DNA from: Odobenus rosmarus divergens
Taxonomy: Eukaryota; Chordata; Mammalia; Carnivora; Odobenidae
Direction: 5' to 3'
Length of the DNA: 64,000 nucleotides
NCBI RefSeq assembly: GCF_000321225.1
Contig: NW_004450397.1
Coordinates: 3,844,091-3,908,090 of the forward strand
The notes below the pieces were generated by a model that had not been told where the DNA came from, did no database searches, and saw only the letters and a list, made by a program, of their open reading frames with translations. Below are positions 33,690 through 46,350 of this stretch, one piece after another. A program made the position numbers and the translations under genes. Each line of letters opens with the position of its first letter. Within the stretch, counting starts at the first letter, position 1.

Positions 33690-34130
33690 AGTGTATCAGT
33701 CAGTATAAATTAGACTATCCTGTGGTAACAAATAGATCCCCTAATCTCAAGAGCTCAACACAAAAAGGTTTACCTCCAAGTCAAGTCACAGTTTGATGCA
33801 AGATTGAGTAAGTCTCTTATACAGCTTTTCTCTGAAGATGACTCAGGTACCCTGGATGCTTCTTTTTGTTACACCATCTAAAATAAGATGTTTCCAATAT
33901 TGTGGAAGGGAAACAGCTGGAGGATCACATGAGATGTTCTTCAGAACTAGGCTTTGAAGTGGACTATATCCTTTCTGCCCAAGTTCCATTGACCAAACAT
34001 ATGGCCCCAACAAAACTACAAGGGAGGCTGAACCATGTAGTCTTCCTCTGTGGCCACATCAAACTGACTCAGACACACAGAGGGAAATATGTCCAGCAGC
34101 CATAAGTGACCAACTGAGAGTGGAAGGTGT
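33690..34130 (-). mobile_element. LTR-like ancient repeat, reverse
   Basis: Pattern of an old LTR in reverse: gtggtaacaaatagatcccc, ctcaacacaaaaaggtttac, tctgcccaagttccattgac, aagggaggctgaaccatgta. These are landmarks of widespread mammalian MaLR/ERVL-like LTRs. Family and limits are not secure. Confidence 0.5.
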
Positions 34131-34739
34131 TATCATGAGCCAATGAACAACTACATCTATGTCACAATTTGGATTTTAGCCAGTCTTGGGTATATAAATG
34201 AGGAAAATAGACAGATGGGGCTGATTGTGATGATGGGACCAGAGGTCAGATGGAATCAGAAGGGGAATGTAAGAAGGGATTAATCTTTCTTTTTGCATGG
34301 CATCAAATCTTTGGCATGGAGGAGTGTACTACATCCTCAGAGTCAGAACTACAGGGCACAAGTATAGTTTGCTCATTGGGGCTTCCAAACCTGTTTATAA
34401 TGTGATAGTTGGAGAGAACCAGCCTCAGGGAACCTGTTCTAAATAAGGATAGCATAATCCCTGCTCAGGCACAGAAGCTGACTTTCCTGAGATCCATCTA
34501 GTACTAGACCATAGATCTAAACTGTGAGATCACTTATTCTGTGAATTGCCTTATCACCAGCATGGCTTCAATATGGAAACAGATAGAGCAATATATATTC
34601 ATCACAGTTTGTCTGGAGCTACATGTAGGAAACTTCAGAGCAGAGTTTGCCAAAGACACTTAGTCAAGTGCTGTAGAGATTCCCAAATCCCAGGTTGTCC
34701 CCATGGAACTGAAATTCACAAATTAACCAGTAATTTTTT
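34131..34739. other. Unique sequence, nothing recognised
   Basis: No family recognised. Confidence 0.45.
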
Positions 34740-35700
34740 TAAAAAAAATGAACAGTTACTGTGTAAATTAAAAAACAAACTCCCCTTTTATTTACTGAAA
34801 GCCACTAAAAATAAACCTAAAAAGACAAGCTACAAACTGGGAGATATTTACTATACAGAACTGACAAAGGAATACTATCCATAATATATAGTGAGTTGCT
34901 GCAAATACATTTTTAAAAAAGTTAAACAATCCAATAGAAAATGGACAAAAGCTCTAAACAGACATTTCACTAAGAAGGAAGCACGAATGACCATAAGTAT
35001 GTAAAAGACATTGACTTCATTTGCAATCAGGGAATGCAAATTTAAACGACAAGAAGATACCTTTTATACCCAACAGACTGGCAAAAATTATCAAGTCTTC
35101 ATACTTTCACATAGATTAGTATACATTTTTAGAGATAGTGTGAATTGATAAACTCACCTTGGAAAATATTTTGGCATCATCTAGAAAAGTTGAGGATGTA
35201 TACACCCTTTAATTAGGCACTTACTTTCCTATGTATATTTCCTAAAGCTATTCCTGTACATAAGATATGTATAAGAATATTCAGAGCAGCATAATCAATC
35301 AAAATAGAAAAATGCTGGACACAAACTAAATGTCCACTGACAAGAAAATGAACAAACTAATTGTGATATATTCATGAAATATACAATTATTATATTAATA
35401 CAACATAGTAGTGAAAATGAATAAACTATAGACATCAATGTGGATAAATCTCTGGACATGATGCTGAACAGAAAAAGCAAGTTCCAGAGGAATATTATAT
35501 ATATAAAGCTGAAAAAAACATGCAAAACAAAATAATATATGTTCATAAGTTAAAATGCCGGGGAAAAGCAAAGACTCTTAAACACAAAAATCAGAAGACT
35601 ATGACAAGGGGTAGGAGTAAGGAGGGAATTTTAATCAGAAAGTGGCTTGCTTACAAGGTGTTTCAGATTTGTTGTTGATTTCTCTTTCTTTATAACAGAT
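34740..35700 (+). mobile_element. L1 3' end (ORF2 tail and 3' UTR), decayed
   Basis: L1 ORF2-end landmarks in order: gaaaatggacaaaagctcta, gacatttcactaagaaggaa, tgcaatcagggaatgcaaat, atacccaacagactggcaaa, attaggcacttactttccta, then aaatgaataaactatagaca and gaacagaaaaagcaagttcc. It is heavily substituted and 5'-truncated; no open frame survives. The 112-codon frame at 34546-34884 crosses its left edge and is not a gene. Confidence 0.8.
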
Positions 35701-36074
35701 TGTGTGTACAGTAGTATTTTATTATTCCCCTTTAGACTGCACATATACAATATCTATACTCCCTTATATACATGATACATTTCAAAACACATTTTTTCCT
35801 ATGCCACTGTGGCATACTCATTTATTTATCCAATATCCATTCTCCCTTATCCTCCTTGCTAAAAGCACTTCTGCTTTGTTTAGCATACCTTCCCCCCAAA
35901 CAGATCACCTTTAATCCAAAGTGTTTCTTACTTTCCCACCTTCCCTTGCAGATGGGGGTGGCCATGTCATGACTATTAAATTATGCAGGGAGTCTGCTGA
36001 GGGCCTTCTGGGAAAGATTTTATTTTATTATTCAGGGAGAGATGTAGTTCGCACTGCCCTTTCTCCTTGTTTTG
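35701..36074. other. Unique sequence, nothing recognised
   Basis: AT-rich; no family recognised. Confidence 0.45.
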
Positions 36075-36560
36075 GACATCGATGGCTGCCTAATAAACCA
36101 CCCCAACTAAGTGGTAGAAAACAACAGCACTTAATTTTGCTCAGAAATGACTTCTGTGGGTCAAGAATTTATACAGACATGGTGTGGATGGCTTATCTTT
36201 CATGAAGTCTGGGTCCTTATCCGGGGCTATTTCAAAGGGCCTGGGGGCTAGAATCATTTGGAGGCTTTTTCACTTCTATCCCTGTCCCCTGGACCATGAT
36301 GGCTCAAAGATTGGGCTCAGTTGGGACTGTTGACCAAAGCCCTACATTGAGTTTTCCATATAGCTTGGGCTTCTCACAGCATGGCATCAGGAAAGGGAGA
36401 ATCCCAAGAAGAGTCCCAGGAAGAGTATCAAGAGAGTAAGTGTTCTAGGAGAACTAGGCAAAAGCTGTATAGCATTTTATAATCTAGCCTCAGAAGACAC
36501 ACAACGTTACTTCTTCTACCATGTTCTGTTGGTTGAATCAGTCACAAACCCACTCAGAGT
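36075..36560 (-). mobile_element. LTR-like ancient repeat, reverse
   Basis: Shows gctgcctaataaaccacccc, then aactaagtggtagaaaacaa, cagaaatgacttctgtgggt, gattgggctcagttgggact and ttgggcttctcacagcatgg. This is the recurrent layout of an old mammalian MaLR-like LTR in reverse. Limits are approximate. Confidence 0.5.
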
Positions 36561-38586
36561 CAAGGAGAGAGAGCATAAACCCCACTTCTCAATAGGAGAT
36601 GTGTCAAGGAATTTGTGCTGTATTTTAAAACTGTTATCTTCATCAATTTTCTCTTTTGAATAGAGGCCCCGATGCCTGGAGTGGCCGCAGCCATCTTGCA
36701 ACCAAAAGGGAAAAGCCAGGAGAAGGAAAAGCTCTGGATATCTTGAGCTAACAGACCAATCAGAAAGCTGTCACCTCCAGACTTTTGATGATGTGAGAAA
36801 AATTAACTCCCATTTGTTTAAGCCTTTTTTAGATTCTAATGCTACTTGCAGGCAAAAGCATTTCTAGCCAATACTGCCTCTCCCAGAGATAGACTCAGAA
36901 TGGTATAAATAGATCTGGATTTGGAGTAAGCATGGATATAGAGTTAAGAAAACTATATAGAGATGTTTGGGTCTTTCATTATTATTTCTGAGTTTTCATT
37001 AGCTCCAGTTAAGCCTCAGAGAATTTCAGAGTAAAGCATATTTGTAACTAGTTGACATAAATTTTGTGTATAAAACTGACATGAAAAAATGTATTATCCT
37101 CAAAAAATGGTGGAAGACTTAATGATTGCAAAGCATTTTATGGTCCTCAGCCAGACAGCTGGAATGGGTGATTTACACCCTTATTCCTATTCAGGGTCAA
37201 CCGCCAACGTGTAGGAAATGAAGACATTTGTCTCTTCCAGAAATTATACCCATAGAAAAAAAAGCCTGGAAGAGGCATTAGGGATTCTGGAAGAATGAAA
37301 AAAACATCAAGTACTCCTCCAAATGGAAACTTGAGTAAAAGCTCAAAGGTAATGGGTACCTCTTTCCCGCTACAGTGGGACCCATCTCTGCCCTGCTATC
37401 TAGATAAGGAAAGAGGTACAGAGAGCCCCACATACACTTAGTCTGCTCTAAGAATTGTTTCCTGAGCTCTCCAACTGGAGCTTGCTGCAGCATATATTTG
37501 ACATGTGAGGCAGAGTACATCACCTCTTGCAACACATGCTCCTTTTATATGGGAGTGAAGTTCAGGAAAGTAAATTAGCCCATCTTTTGGAGAATAGTTA
37601 CCCCCAGGTCTATCTCCCAGCACTGGATTCTGAGCTCTCCTGAGAGGACTCATTGTAGAAGTTGCTGTGAGTTAATAAAGCTCCAACATATGCCATTCGC
37701 CTTGGAAATACACAGAATGCTTTGAGCTTGGTGGTCACAGCCATAGAAAATGCAGGAATTTTTCTCAGAGAAGCTTCTGCTTCCCATCAGATACTGTGAT
37801 TCATTATCTCCATGGACATGTTAGCATGTGCTCAGACCTCACATCACAGGATCCTGCTGGGGGGGAATTTCCCACATTGACTTAGTGAGAGCCCATTTTC
37901 CAGGTTGTGCTACATCCACAGTAAGGCACAGCCCTGAGCACAAGGATTAGCCCGGCAGCCTTCCCTTTGAGCATGCAGCACAACAGGCATCCTGCATGTG
38001 GGAGACCTCCAGCACTGATCCAAAGGGGATCCCCTCCTTCCCCGATCTCCAAAAGAAGCCTCTCCTTCTTAACATTCCTTACCAACCCAAAGGCTATCAG
38101 CTGGGATCTTGGCATCCCATGATCTCACTGCAGGCTCTTGAAAGACCTCCAAAGTCCTCAGCTCAGGCTGCTAAACCCCATCTTCTACCCAACAATGCTT
38201 TGTAATACCCTGGGCTCTATAAATCCTAGGGCTGGGGTCATGAGTGTTCCAACAAAACAGAATAACATCAATATAAGGCAGAGTCTTGTTTCTGAAAGTA
38301 AATAGAGAAACACAATTGCAGTTTTTCTAAAGCTTCCAATTTTCTCAAATTTTCCATTTGGATGGTATGTGTTAAGCCCATCCTTAGTGACCCCAGCTAG
38401 TCATTATCATTACTAACAACAAAATATAGCAGATGTTTATTTGGATAATGATGCTGACTCAGTAGTCTACAGGGAACACTCTTACAGGGGAAGGAGCTGC
38501 AGTCAACTCTCCATGTGATCAGCTGTTGGCCCTGAATGGGAGTTCACGGAAGAAACTGTACTAGCTCCATTTTAAGGTGATGGTAA

Positions 38587-38590
<4 letters not shown>
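36561..38590. other. Unique sequence, nothing recognised
   Basis: Two kilobases without an assigned repeat. Short frames on both strands (37278-38205) lack motifs. Confidence 0.5.

Positions 38591-38624
<34 letters not shown>
38591..38624 (+). repeat. (GT)17 dinucleotide microsatellite
   Basis: Seventeen uninterrupted GT units, likely length-polymorphic. It produces a false threonine/histidine-repeat frame on the minus strand. Confidence 0.97.
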
Positions 38625-38627
<3 letters not shown>

Positions 38628-39892
38628 AGTAAACACTTGTAATTTATCCCCTTGGAAGAAATGGAATCCATTATCTTGTGAGGCATTCTGTTTTGCTGCT
38701 TTTCTAGCAATACATAAACCTGTCTTATTCTAGGAAAGTCAAAGTATCTTGCAGACATTATTTCGGGTCTGCATTGGGAGGAATTATTGTTTCCAGAGTC
38801 AGCATCCTGCTGCAATCCCTAAAAGAGCTCTTGAATGCTAACCAAAACAATCCCACCACTTCAAAGCTCACAGATGCTTATATTAGACTTGAAGGTGAAA
38901 GTTCAAGGAAGGAGGTTTCTTCATTTCTAATTCCTGCCATCTGGTCTGAATCTGACTCCAGGGAGAAGCAGGCTGGCAGGTGACAGCTTAGAGCATGGCT
39001 GGTCTTTATAAATGCCAGCCAATCCTCTTCTGTGTAATTGGTACTTAAATTTGCATAGATTTGCATAAATTATGCATCCATCAGAATTCTTTTGGTGCCC
39101 ATTTAGGATCAGAATAAATCTGCTATTTTTAAAGTATCAATCCTAGGTGGCTTTTTTTTTTTTTTTAAATACTTGTGTGCCTATGCACTCTCCCAGATTT
39201 TATCAGTCATTGCTCTAGTAGGGTCTCCAGTGGTAACTGCTCTGCCGATGACAAACATTCATTTAATAAGTATGTGTTGAATAAATGAATGAAGCCACGA
39301 TCTTGGCTATCAGTCCTAGCCGTTGATCCTGAGCCAACATCTGAAAGCTTTCTTGAGCTGAAAGGCACCTGAAAGCTTCGCTAGATGTAGGAGCAGACCA
39401 AAAGTAGAGACTGCCCAGCAACTGGCCACAGACAGGATGGTGACTCCTTTGATCCCCCAGCATGACTGATGCTCACAGGCCAGTGGCTTAAGGTTACTGG
39501 TGCATCCTTTCCAGTGTGCTAGAGTACTTTGAGCACACTCACCTGTTTGTGTGCCTGTCTTCTTCTTTAGGGCAGGGAGGGAAGAGAATAAGAGTAAGAA
39601 ATGAGATAAAGGCAAGGCTAGAATTTGCCCACTTAGAAGCAAGCCCCCCGCCCCTTGCAGTTCTTAGAGGATCTTGCTGACAGTATTTTATGTTGAGACT
39701 CTCTGTTCTTATCTCTGACATCATTGCTTTCTTCTCAGCTATCTAAAGGTTTCTGGAGAAGAGAAGAGTAAATTTCCTCAAACCCACCCTACAACACTAA
39801 ATGAGACTTTTTTGTGCTATAAAGGAGATTCTTCTTTCTCCTAATCCAGTGTTGGGATCTCTAAGGAATCCTGTGCTTGGAGTTCACACAGC
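38625..39892. other. Unique sequence, nothing recognised
   Basis: A T-run lies at 39150-39166. A short piece at 39255-39290 (aagtatgtgttgaataaatg) may be the end of an L2. The overlapping minus-strand frames have no motifs. Confidence 0.5.
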
Positions 39893-40022
39893 CCTGTGGT
39901 TCTCTCCTTGAATGTACATCAGCACCCCTTGGGGAAGGTGAGCTGTACCCTCAGAGAGTTAGATTAAATAGGCCTGGAGTGGATCCTAGGAATCCAAACC
40001 TAGGTGTTTAAAAAGCACTGCC
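39893..40022 (+). mobile_element. hAT-Charlie non-autonomous fragment
   Basis: gtggttctctccttgaatgt, acatcagcaccccttgggga, aggcctggagtggatcctag and taggtgtttaaaaagcactg follow the plan of the same common mammalian hAT MITE group as 3130-3285. Diverged. Confidence 0.6.
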
Positions 40023-40969
40023 AAGTGAAACTAAAGGACAGTAGAGTTGAAAACCCCAAACACCTCAGTCGCTTTGCACGTGAAGGAAAATTAGTTCAAA
40101 GAGATGTGATTTCATAGAATGCCAACCCCTGGAACCAGAGCACTCTCTTGTTTAAAAAGAGATTAGTCCAGAGTTGTGATTAGGAGAAATGTGAGTCTGT
40201 CTTGAAGGCAGCAGCATCTGGGGTGAGGTAAAGAATGGAATCTTTTTGAGTGCAAGGGCATGGCCTTCCTGAGCTTTGCTTCTACAGAATCTGAAACTAG
40301 GTGCTCCCAGAAGTCTGTTAAAGAAATGAATCCATCTATGAATGTGGGGCCCCGCTCAACAACCATTCCCCACTGCTCCAACCTGGTCCTGGCTTTTCAG
40401 TTCAGGTGTTTGGTAAGGCGCAGAGGTGCTATCTGGGAGGAAGAAATGGATGCTCTTTAATCTTAATCTTCCAAGAATCTAAAGGGTTCTTCAGACACTT
40501 TACCAGAGGTCACAAAACCTGAGTCCAAAAGTCATCACGGATTGATATTCAGCCCAATAGCAGTTTGAATAGCAGTCTGGCCCTCCTTGAGGCATCTTCT
40601 GGGATCCCTGGGTCATATTTTGTTTTGCAGCAAAAGAGTATTAGAAATTTAATCTAAGAACCTTGGAAGTTCTCAAAGTTCAAGAAATTATTAGAATGCA
40701 AAACTGCAATGGTCAAGAGAGTTCTCCTTGTTGCTCTTAATTCTCTTTGTTCACAAGACTGAACCTATACCAAAAGTACAGTTCTGAAGTCTATTCTAAC
40801 TAGAAAGTTAACTCCAGAAAAAGGTAACCAAGGAGTCTGGACTACCTCTTGCCTGGGCACTCGATGCCCACACAAGGACAAATGTTACATGGACTCTATT
40901 CACACAGCATGACCTCATTTACATTATGCAACACCTGGGCTTTTGTGTTCTTCCCAACCCACCTCCCCC
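40023..40969. other. Unique sequence, nothing recognised
   Basis: No family or gene recognised. Confidence 0.5.
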
Positions 40970-41165
40970 CAAAATACATATTGAGCACCTATTTTATATA
41001 TGATTTGCATATGGTGTCTCATCTCATCCTCACAGAGCTCTCATAAGGTAGGTGTCACCATCCTTTACAGTTGAAAAAATTCCCCCAGGTCACTCAGTTA
41101 GAAAGCACTGCCAGGATTTGAAATCCCATCTGTTCAGGTTCAAAGGATCTGTTCTTTCCACTAAG
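40970..41165 (-). mobile_element. MIR SINE, reverse
   Basis: tattgagcacctattttata, tcatcctcacagagctctca, cccaggtcactcagttagaa and caggatttgaaatcccatct are reverse MIR landmarks. Confidence 0.75.
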
Positions 41166-41939
41166 GGCCTCCCCAGACAGCAAGAGGAGAGCTGAGCAGC
41201 TACCCCCTGCTCTAGAATGACATGTTTGAAAAGTACAAGCTGAGCCTCATATACCCATGGGGAGAAGCAAAGTGCCTTTCCCTGACTTCAGAGAGCTTTC
41301 CTGGGCTGCCCTGGTGCTAGAGGCCACTCTGCCAGGCAGCTTTACATACACACATTTCCAGGAAGAAAATTCCTTAGTTAAAACCTGCTGTTTTGAATTT
41401 CCACAGCTATGGCTTTGCCTAACTTCCTACAGCAGATGGATTTAAAGAATTCTTTGCAGGGTGTGGGTGCTGGGAGCAGAGCTTCCCTCCTCAAGATGGC
41501 TCAGCCTGATTGCTGTGTTTTTGTTTTTAGTCTGTTGTTGGTTGTTTTACTGATTCTGAGGGATGCAAAAGCACAGTGAGACATTCAGTTGTCTTCCAAA
41601 TAAAGTTCTTGCTACACAGTTGAAATATTTGCACTATAATTGTGTGTCTTCAGTGTCAGAAAGGGAGGCATTTAACTTTTCATGGAGATATTTCTACATT
41701 TAACAGCAGCCTACATGCCAACAGAAACCATGAATGATTTGTTTTCTCCCGATTTGCTTCTAAGCAATTCAAAGTTTTATATACCAGCAGAGAGCTTTGA
41801 ATGGGAGAAGACATGCTCCACAAGTATGTTGAATGAGTAAGAGAATTCAAGTCAGACGGTCTGGCAAGTCTAATGTTGATAACTCAAAGACGTTCCTGGG
41901 AAGACACGGACCCATCAAAGCCCATCACACTGCTGTACT
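41166..41939. other. Unique sequence, nothing recognised
   Basis: No family recognised. Confidence 0.5.
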
Positions 41940-42090
41940 GAGCGCACTTTATGCACACGAGTTCAGTGACTCTTCACCACGGTCCTATAAGGTAATAGAA
42001 TTCTTGTGAAAAATGAGGAAACTGATGCTGAAGGGCCATCAGCAACTTACCCCCATTCTCAGAGCTATCAAGAAGCTACATGGAGTCATT
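41940..42090 (-). mobile_element. MIR SINE, reverse, diverged
   Basis: cgcactttatgcacacgagt, ggtcctataaggtaatagaa and aaatgaggaaactgatgctg fit a reverse MIR. The 3' half is poorly kept. Confidence 0.55.
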
Positions 42091-42671
42091 CCTAGTCTGC
42101 CCATCCCTTGTTGCCACCCCAGGCAGGGAGTCACTGAACCCATTAGGAATGGGATTTCACTTTTTGGCTCACTGTCAGATTAACTACACCACAGACCCAG
42201 CAAGAGGTTCTCAGAGAAGAGTGTGATAACCTCATAGCAGTCCCGAGTCTGGCTGACTCTGGGGTCATTTCTGAGGAATGCTCTCAGTATTATACTGACT
42301 TACCTTCTCCCCAAGAGAGTAGCAGACCAGAGAAGCCAAGGGCATTTTGATTTACCCCCAAACTCTCCGGAAGGACAAATATGTGCTAATCAGCTACCAG
42401 CATCTCAAGACTTCCTGTTTTCTTTGGTGTTTTTCACATCTGCTGGCCCCCTGCTTTGGGTTAAGTTTATATTCATGGAAGAATTAGAGATGAGACCACA
42501 GTGTTCCTTCTCCTCACAATCTAAAGCAATTCCTAGATAAATTTCTTCCACAGCCTGTTGATGGGGATCCATGCTAAATAGACTCCCCTTTTGAGCTGGG
42601 GGTTTAGGCTCACCCACGGAGTACAGAAGTCCCCAAAAATATCATAAACCATCCTTAAAATAAAAAATTAC
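42091..42671. other. Unique sequence, nothing recognised
   Basis: No family recognised. Confidence 0.5.
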
Positions 42672-42812
42672 TGGGGCATCAGGGTGGCTCAGTCAGTTAA
42701 GTGTCCGACTCTTGATCTTAACTTAGGTCTTGATTTCGGGGTCATGAGTTCAAGCCCCGTGTTGGGCTCCACACTGGACATGGAGCTTACTTTAAAATAA
42801 AAAAAAAAAAAT
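42672..42812 (+). mobile_element. CAN-SINE, short older form
   Basis: ggggcatcagggtggctcag head, tgtccgactcttgatcttaa body and a ggagcttactttaaaat plus poly-A end without the CT tract: the short form. No clear target-site duplication was found. Confidence 0.9.
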
Positions 42813-44249
42813 CATGACCAGAATGTCACACCCCCACAAGCAATCGCTACCCCCTGTGCTTTTCACCACATACCATACTCTGTTCATCGCCAAAGAAAAA
42901 TGATTCACTTGTTAATGTGCCCTGAGACCCAATCTGAGGTGAAATAAGATGGTTTAGTACCTCCTTTTCTTATGTGTCTAAAAGCTATTCTTATAATTAA
43001 ATTCAAATGTTTAGTTATAAATAAGAGATTAAAAAATTATAAGCTAAAATGAAATGTGATGTAAAATGGTTCTTGGTGAAATTCCTTGTGGGAACCCTAA
43101 TCTCAAATTTCCTGGAATCCATCCTTTGCTGTACTATTTCTGGTCTTTTTGTGCCAAAATAGGCACTTTTCCTAGACCAAAAAACTCTTCTCGGCTTTGT
43201 GAGTAGGAATCACTGCAGTAAAACACAAAGCTACATTGAATATCAATATTAGCATGAGAATTTACAGAGCATAAAAAAAAACCTACATATATGCCTGGTA
43301 TTTCTTATCAAAACTCTTTTAGAATCTCTTTCTTGACTGCCAGTCTGTTCATTTAAAAATGAGGGAGGTGAACTGATATCCAAGATTCTAATTTTGATGA
43401 CATCAATCTATAAATACATAGATACTTCTCCAAAAGCTCTAAGTAGAGTTAGAATTAATTTTTTTAGTGATTTAGAATGAATATTTTCATCACACCAACA
43501 TAATTGTAATAGAGTTGGTATTTCATTTTGCTACAACATTAAGCCAGGTTTACTGAAATGAATGTATCATTTCTTTCCTTTTCTTTCTTTTTCTATAAAT
43601 ATATCCATTTGCCCAAAAAAGTCAAATACTCAAATGAAAATTGTTTGATCAATACAAGCCTTGCTATTGAAATGACTCCTCCTGTGCATGATGACTTCAG
43701 AAAGGTGACTGATGGAGGACCGGTTTACAAACAGCCACATACATTCTCCTCTCTTTCTGCTGAAGCCCAAACATCTCTGACCAGTGCAGACTGTGACTTG
43801 GGTGTTGATTAAGCAGTAAATGAGTTCAGAATGGACACTCTCCCACTTCTTGTCAACGGCTGTTTGTCTTAACTCCAAACCACATATAAGAAGCCTAAAT
43901 CACGCCATACCACTGGGTTTCTGTTGACAAGACAGTCTCCAGCCTGCTTGCTGTGTCACCTAGGATGCAACTACAAAGATGCTACGACATCCCTTAGAAC
44001 CTAATTTCAAATGTTATTTTGATATCACACAGGACGCACATCAGAATCCCACAGCTTACAATGCACTTACTTCCAGCAAAGCAAGGAGGACAAGGAGCCC
44101 ATAGACCTGGCTGAAACTAAAAGTTCTTACAAATTGGCTTGCTTTATCGATGGGAGACAGTGTTTTCTCCTCCAATATGTGCATTCTTTTAATGAACTGT
44201 GTGCACTTATGTATTGGGTCCATGCAGTCACTGACACAAAAACAGGGCT
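42813..44249. other. Unique sequence, nothing recognised
   Basis: The 84-codon plus frame (43558-43812) and the overlapping minus frame at 43630-43878 show no motif I know. Confidence 0.5.
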
Positions 44250-44705
44250 GTGAGCCCACCAGAACCCTAGCAAGTGAACACTAGTGGAAAGTGACAAAAA
44301 TTCTCTCCTTGTCCAAACTTCAGATAGGCACCTCTGAGCCCTCTTTTCAACTTGTTCCCAGGACTTTAGCCTACTTAGTCCAGTTTTAGCGAGACTCTAA
44401 GTCAATTTCTCTGATCAAGGAATCAGAATCAGTTCCTCACTCTTCCTTTTGACACCTGATCACCCTGACCTGTTTTCAGCAAGAAGCCCCCACCCTTGAC
44501 CTCTCCTTTTAATAACTTTCTACCCACTGGCACGCCCCCTCCCCCAACTCTGTTCATTGGCTATAAATCCCCAGCATTTTTGCTGCATTCCAGGTTGAGC
44601 CCAACCTCTCTCTTCTATTGCGATAGTCTTGACATCTATGGCAACAGTCTTGAAGAGTCTTCCTTACCATTTTACCATGTGTCAGAATAATGTTTTCCTT
44701 AATGA
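44250..44705 (+). mobile_element. Solo LTR, class-I ERV type
   Basis: The downstream half has LTR architecture: a CCAAT-like ttcattgg, then a TATA-like ctataaatcccc (44563-44574) and an R-region (gctgcattccaggttgagcc). A degraded polyadenylation segment follows (gtcttgaagagtcttcctta where related LTRs have AATAAA), and the end is accatgtgtcagaataatg. No internal viral sequence is present. The left edge (44250) is a guess. The element is an old non-coding relic. Confidence 0.5.
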
Positions 44706-45929
44706 TAGGCTGTGTTATTTGTGTGCCGTAAAACAAAGCATTTCAATCTTCTCCAAGTTTTATACTTTGGTTTCAGCCACAGGTATTAAAATATGATCTA
44801 CTGTCTGAGGCCCAAAGGCTCCAAAGCCCTTGTTGCAGACTCACTTAATCCTTTCTCCTTCTCCCTTCCCTCCCCCAACTCTCCAGAAAAAGAAAAGCTG
44901 CACCTTACTTAAATCTGCTTTCAACGTAAAAACATTCCAGAAGAGTGGAGCTGGACACATGGGGAGAGGCACAGCAGCTCCACTCTGGACCATAAAATGG
45001 CAAGTGGGGGTTCCTTTGCCAAGAGGGGGCCCTCCTACACCAGGAGGAAGGCAGTTCTGGTGAGTGGGTGGGTGCCAGGGTAGTACCACCAGACACCAGG
45101 ATAAGGTTTTATGGGTCATTGGAATAAGCAAAAGGCTAACAGCATCCTTGTTAGAAGCAGAGAGTAGAAGAAAACCTGAGGGAGAATAAAGAGAAAAAAG
45201 AGACATTAAGGGGGGAAAAGCTGGAAGAGTAAAGAGGGGAAGTGGGAGGTTTGAGCCTCAGGGTCATTTCTGGCAGAACTCGAGCAAATGCCTGCACAAA
45301 CCCACACACATCTGACGATGCTATCATTCCCCGTCCTTGCCTGAAGCCAGGGGGATGCTCTCCAAGTTTATGGAAGAGGGAACCTAAAGGTGGTGACTTG
45401 CTTATTCACCAGTTCATACACATACAAATCAGTCCTGAGTTAGTTATTCTGGCTTATTTTATGGTCTGCTTCTCAGGCATCTGAGGATCACCAGTGGTAG
45501 GGTATTGGGTGATTTATTGCAGAATATTATTCCACTTTTCTCTGCCTTTTAAGTGCACTCAGTTGTTAGAGCACACATTTGGCAGTGGATATGATCCACA
45601 AAACAAAGGCAGCTTTCCTCTCTTCTACACATGAAGAGAGCTTCTTCCATGGCAGTTTCCCAGAGCTCCACAAACCCTCCTGCCATCTTTGTATCTACTT
45701 CCTTGGCTTAAAATGCCATTGGAAGTTGCCTTTGGCTTCCTTAATGCTCTGAACATGTGATTTCTGAAGAAATTAAGGGTGAGTATTGTGGACTCTGGTG
45801 AAGACACACGTTAGATGCAAGAATATAAGCAGATCAATGTCATTCAGTCAATTCCTTCCCTCCACTGTTCTCTGGCAGGATCTAGTCATCAGAGCAATGA
45901 AAGTCATAGCAGGGCCATTCCCGAGCAGG
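44706..45929. other. Unique sequence, nothing recognised
   Basis: Contains GC-richer parts at 44950-45070. The 121-codon minus frame (44841-45206) has no motif. Nothing assigned. Confidence 0.45.
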
Positions 45930-46350
45930 GAAGCCCAGTGGGCTGGGTGTTCCTTGATAGTATCTGTAGACCCACTCTCCACTCTGTCCCATTCTGTTCC
46001 CTGGGAGGCTGCCCTCTGTGGATCACATCATTCCAACTCACTTGCCCTCTGGTTTCCATTAGGTTTGGCCAATGACAGGCACTGGCAGAAGACCAGAGAG
46101 TGAGAGGAGGGAGCACTTCTGGAAGTGAACTTCTTCCCACTCCACTCCAACCTCCTTCCTCCCTCCTCCCAGGCTCAGCTGTGCAGCGACTGCTGTCTTT
46201 GACATAAGGCCACTGATCTTTTCTGGTGGGACATCTCTCCAGAGAGCTCCAGCTCATGGCACTTTCTGGTAACCTCTCCCTACCCTCCTTCAGACCATGA
46301 AGGGAATGGCACCACTTCCTGTTGGCACCAGTCCCTGTCATCATCCCTTG
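45930..46350 (+). mobile_element. Ancient L1 3' UTR-like fragment
   Basis: gatcacatcattccaactca, cttgccctctggtttccatt, aggtttggccaatgacaggc, aaggccactgatcttttctg and ctggtaacctctccctaccc match a widespread old L1 3' UTR pattern as I remember it. The 146-codon minus frame (45904-46344) lies inside it and is not a gene. Confidence 0.5.

Noticed and set aside
38561..38815. Frame with a histidine-threonine repeat
   Set aside because: Translation of the (GT)17 run.
45904..46344. 146-codon minus-strand frame
   Set aside because: Lies inside an old L1 3' UTR-like repeat; no domain, no start context and no splice support.
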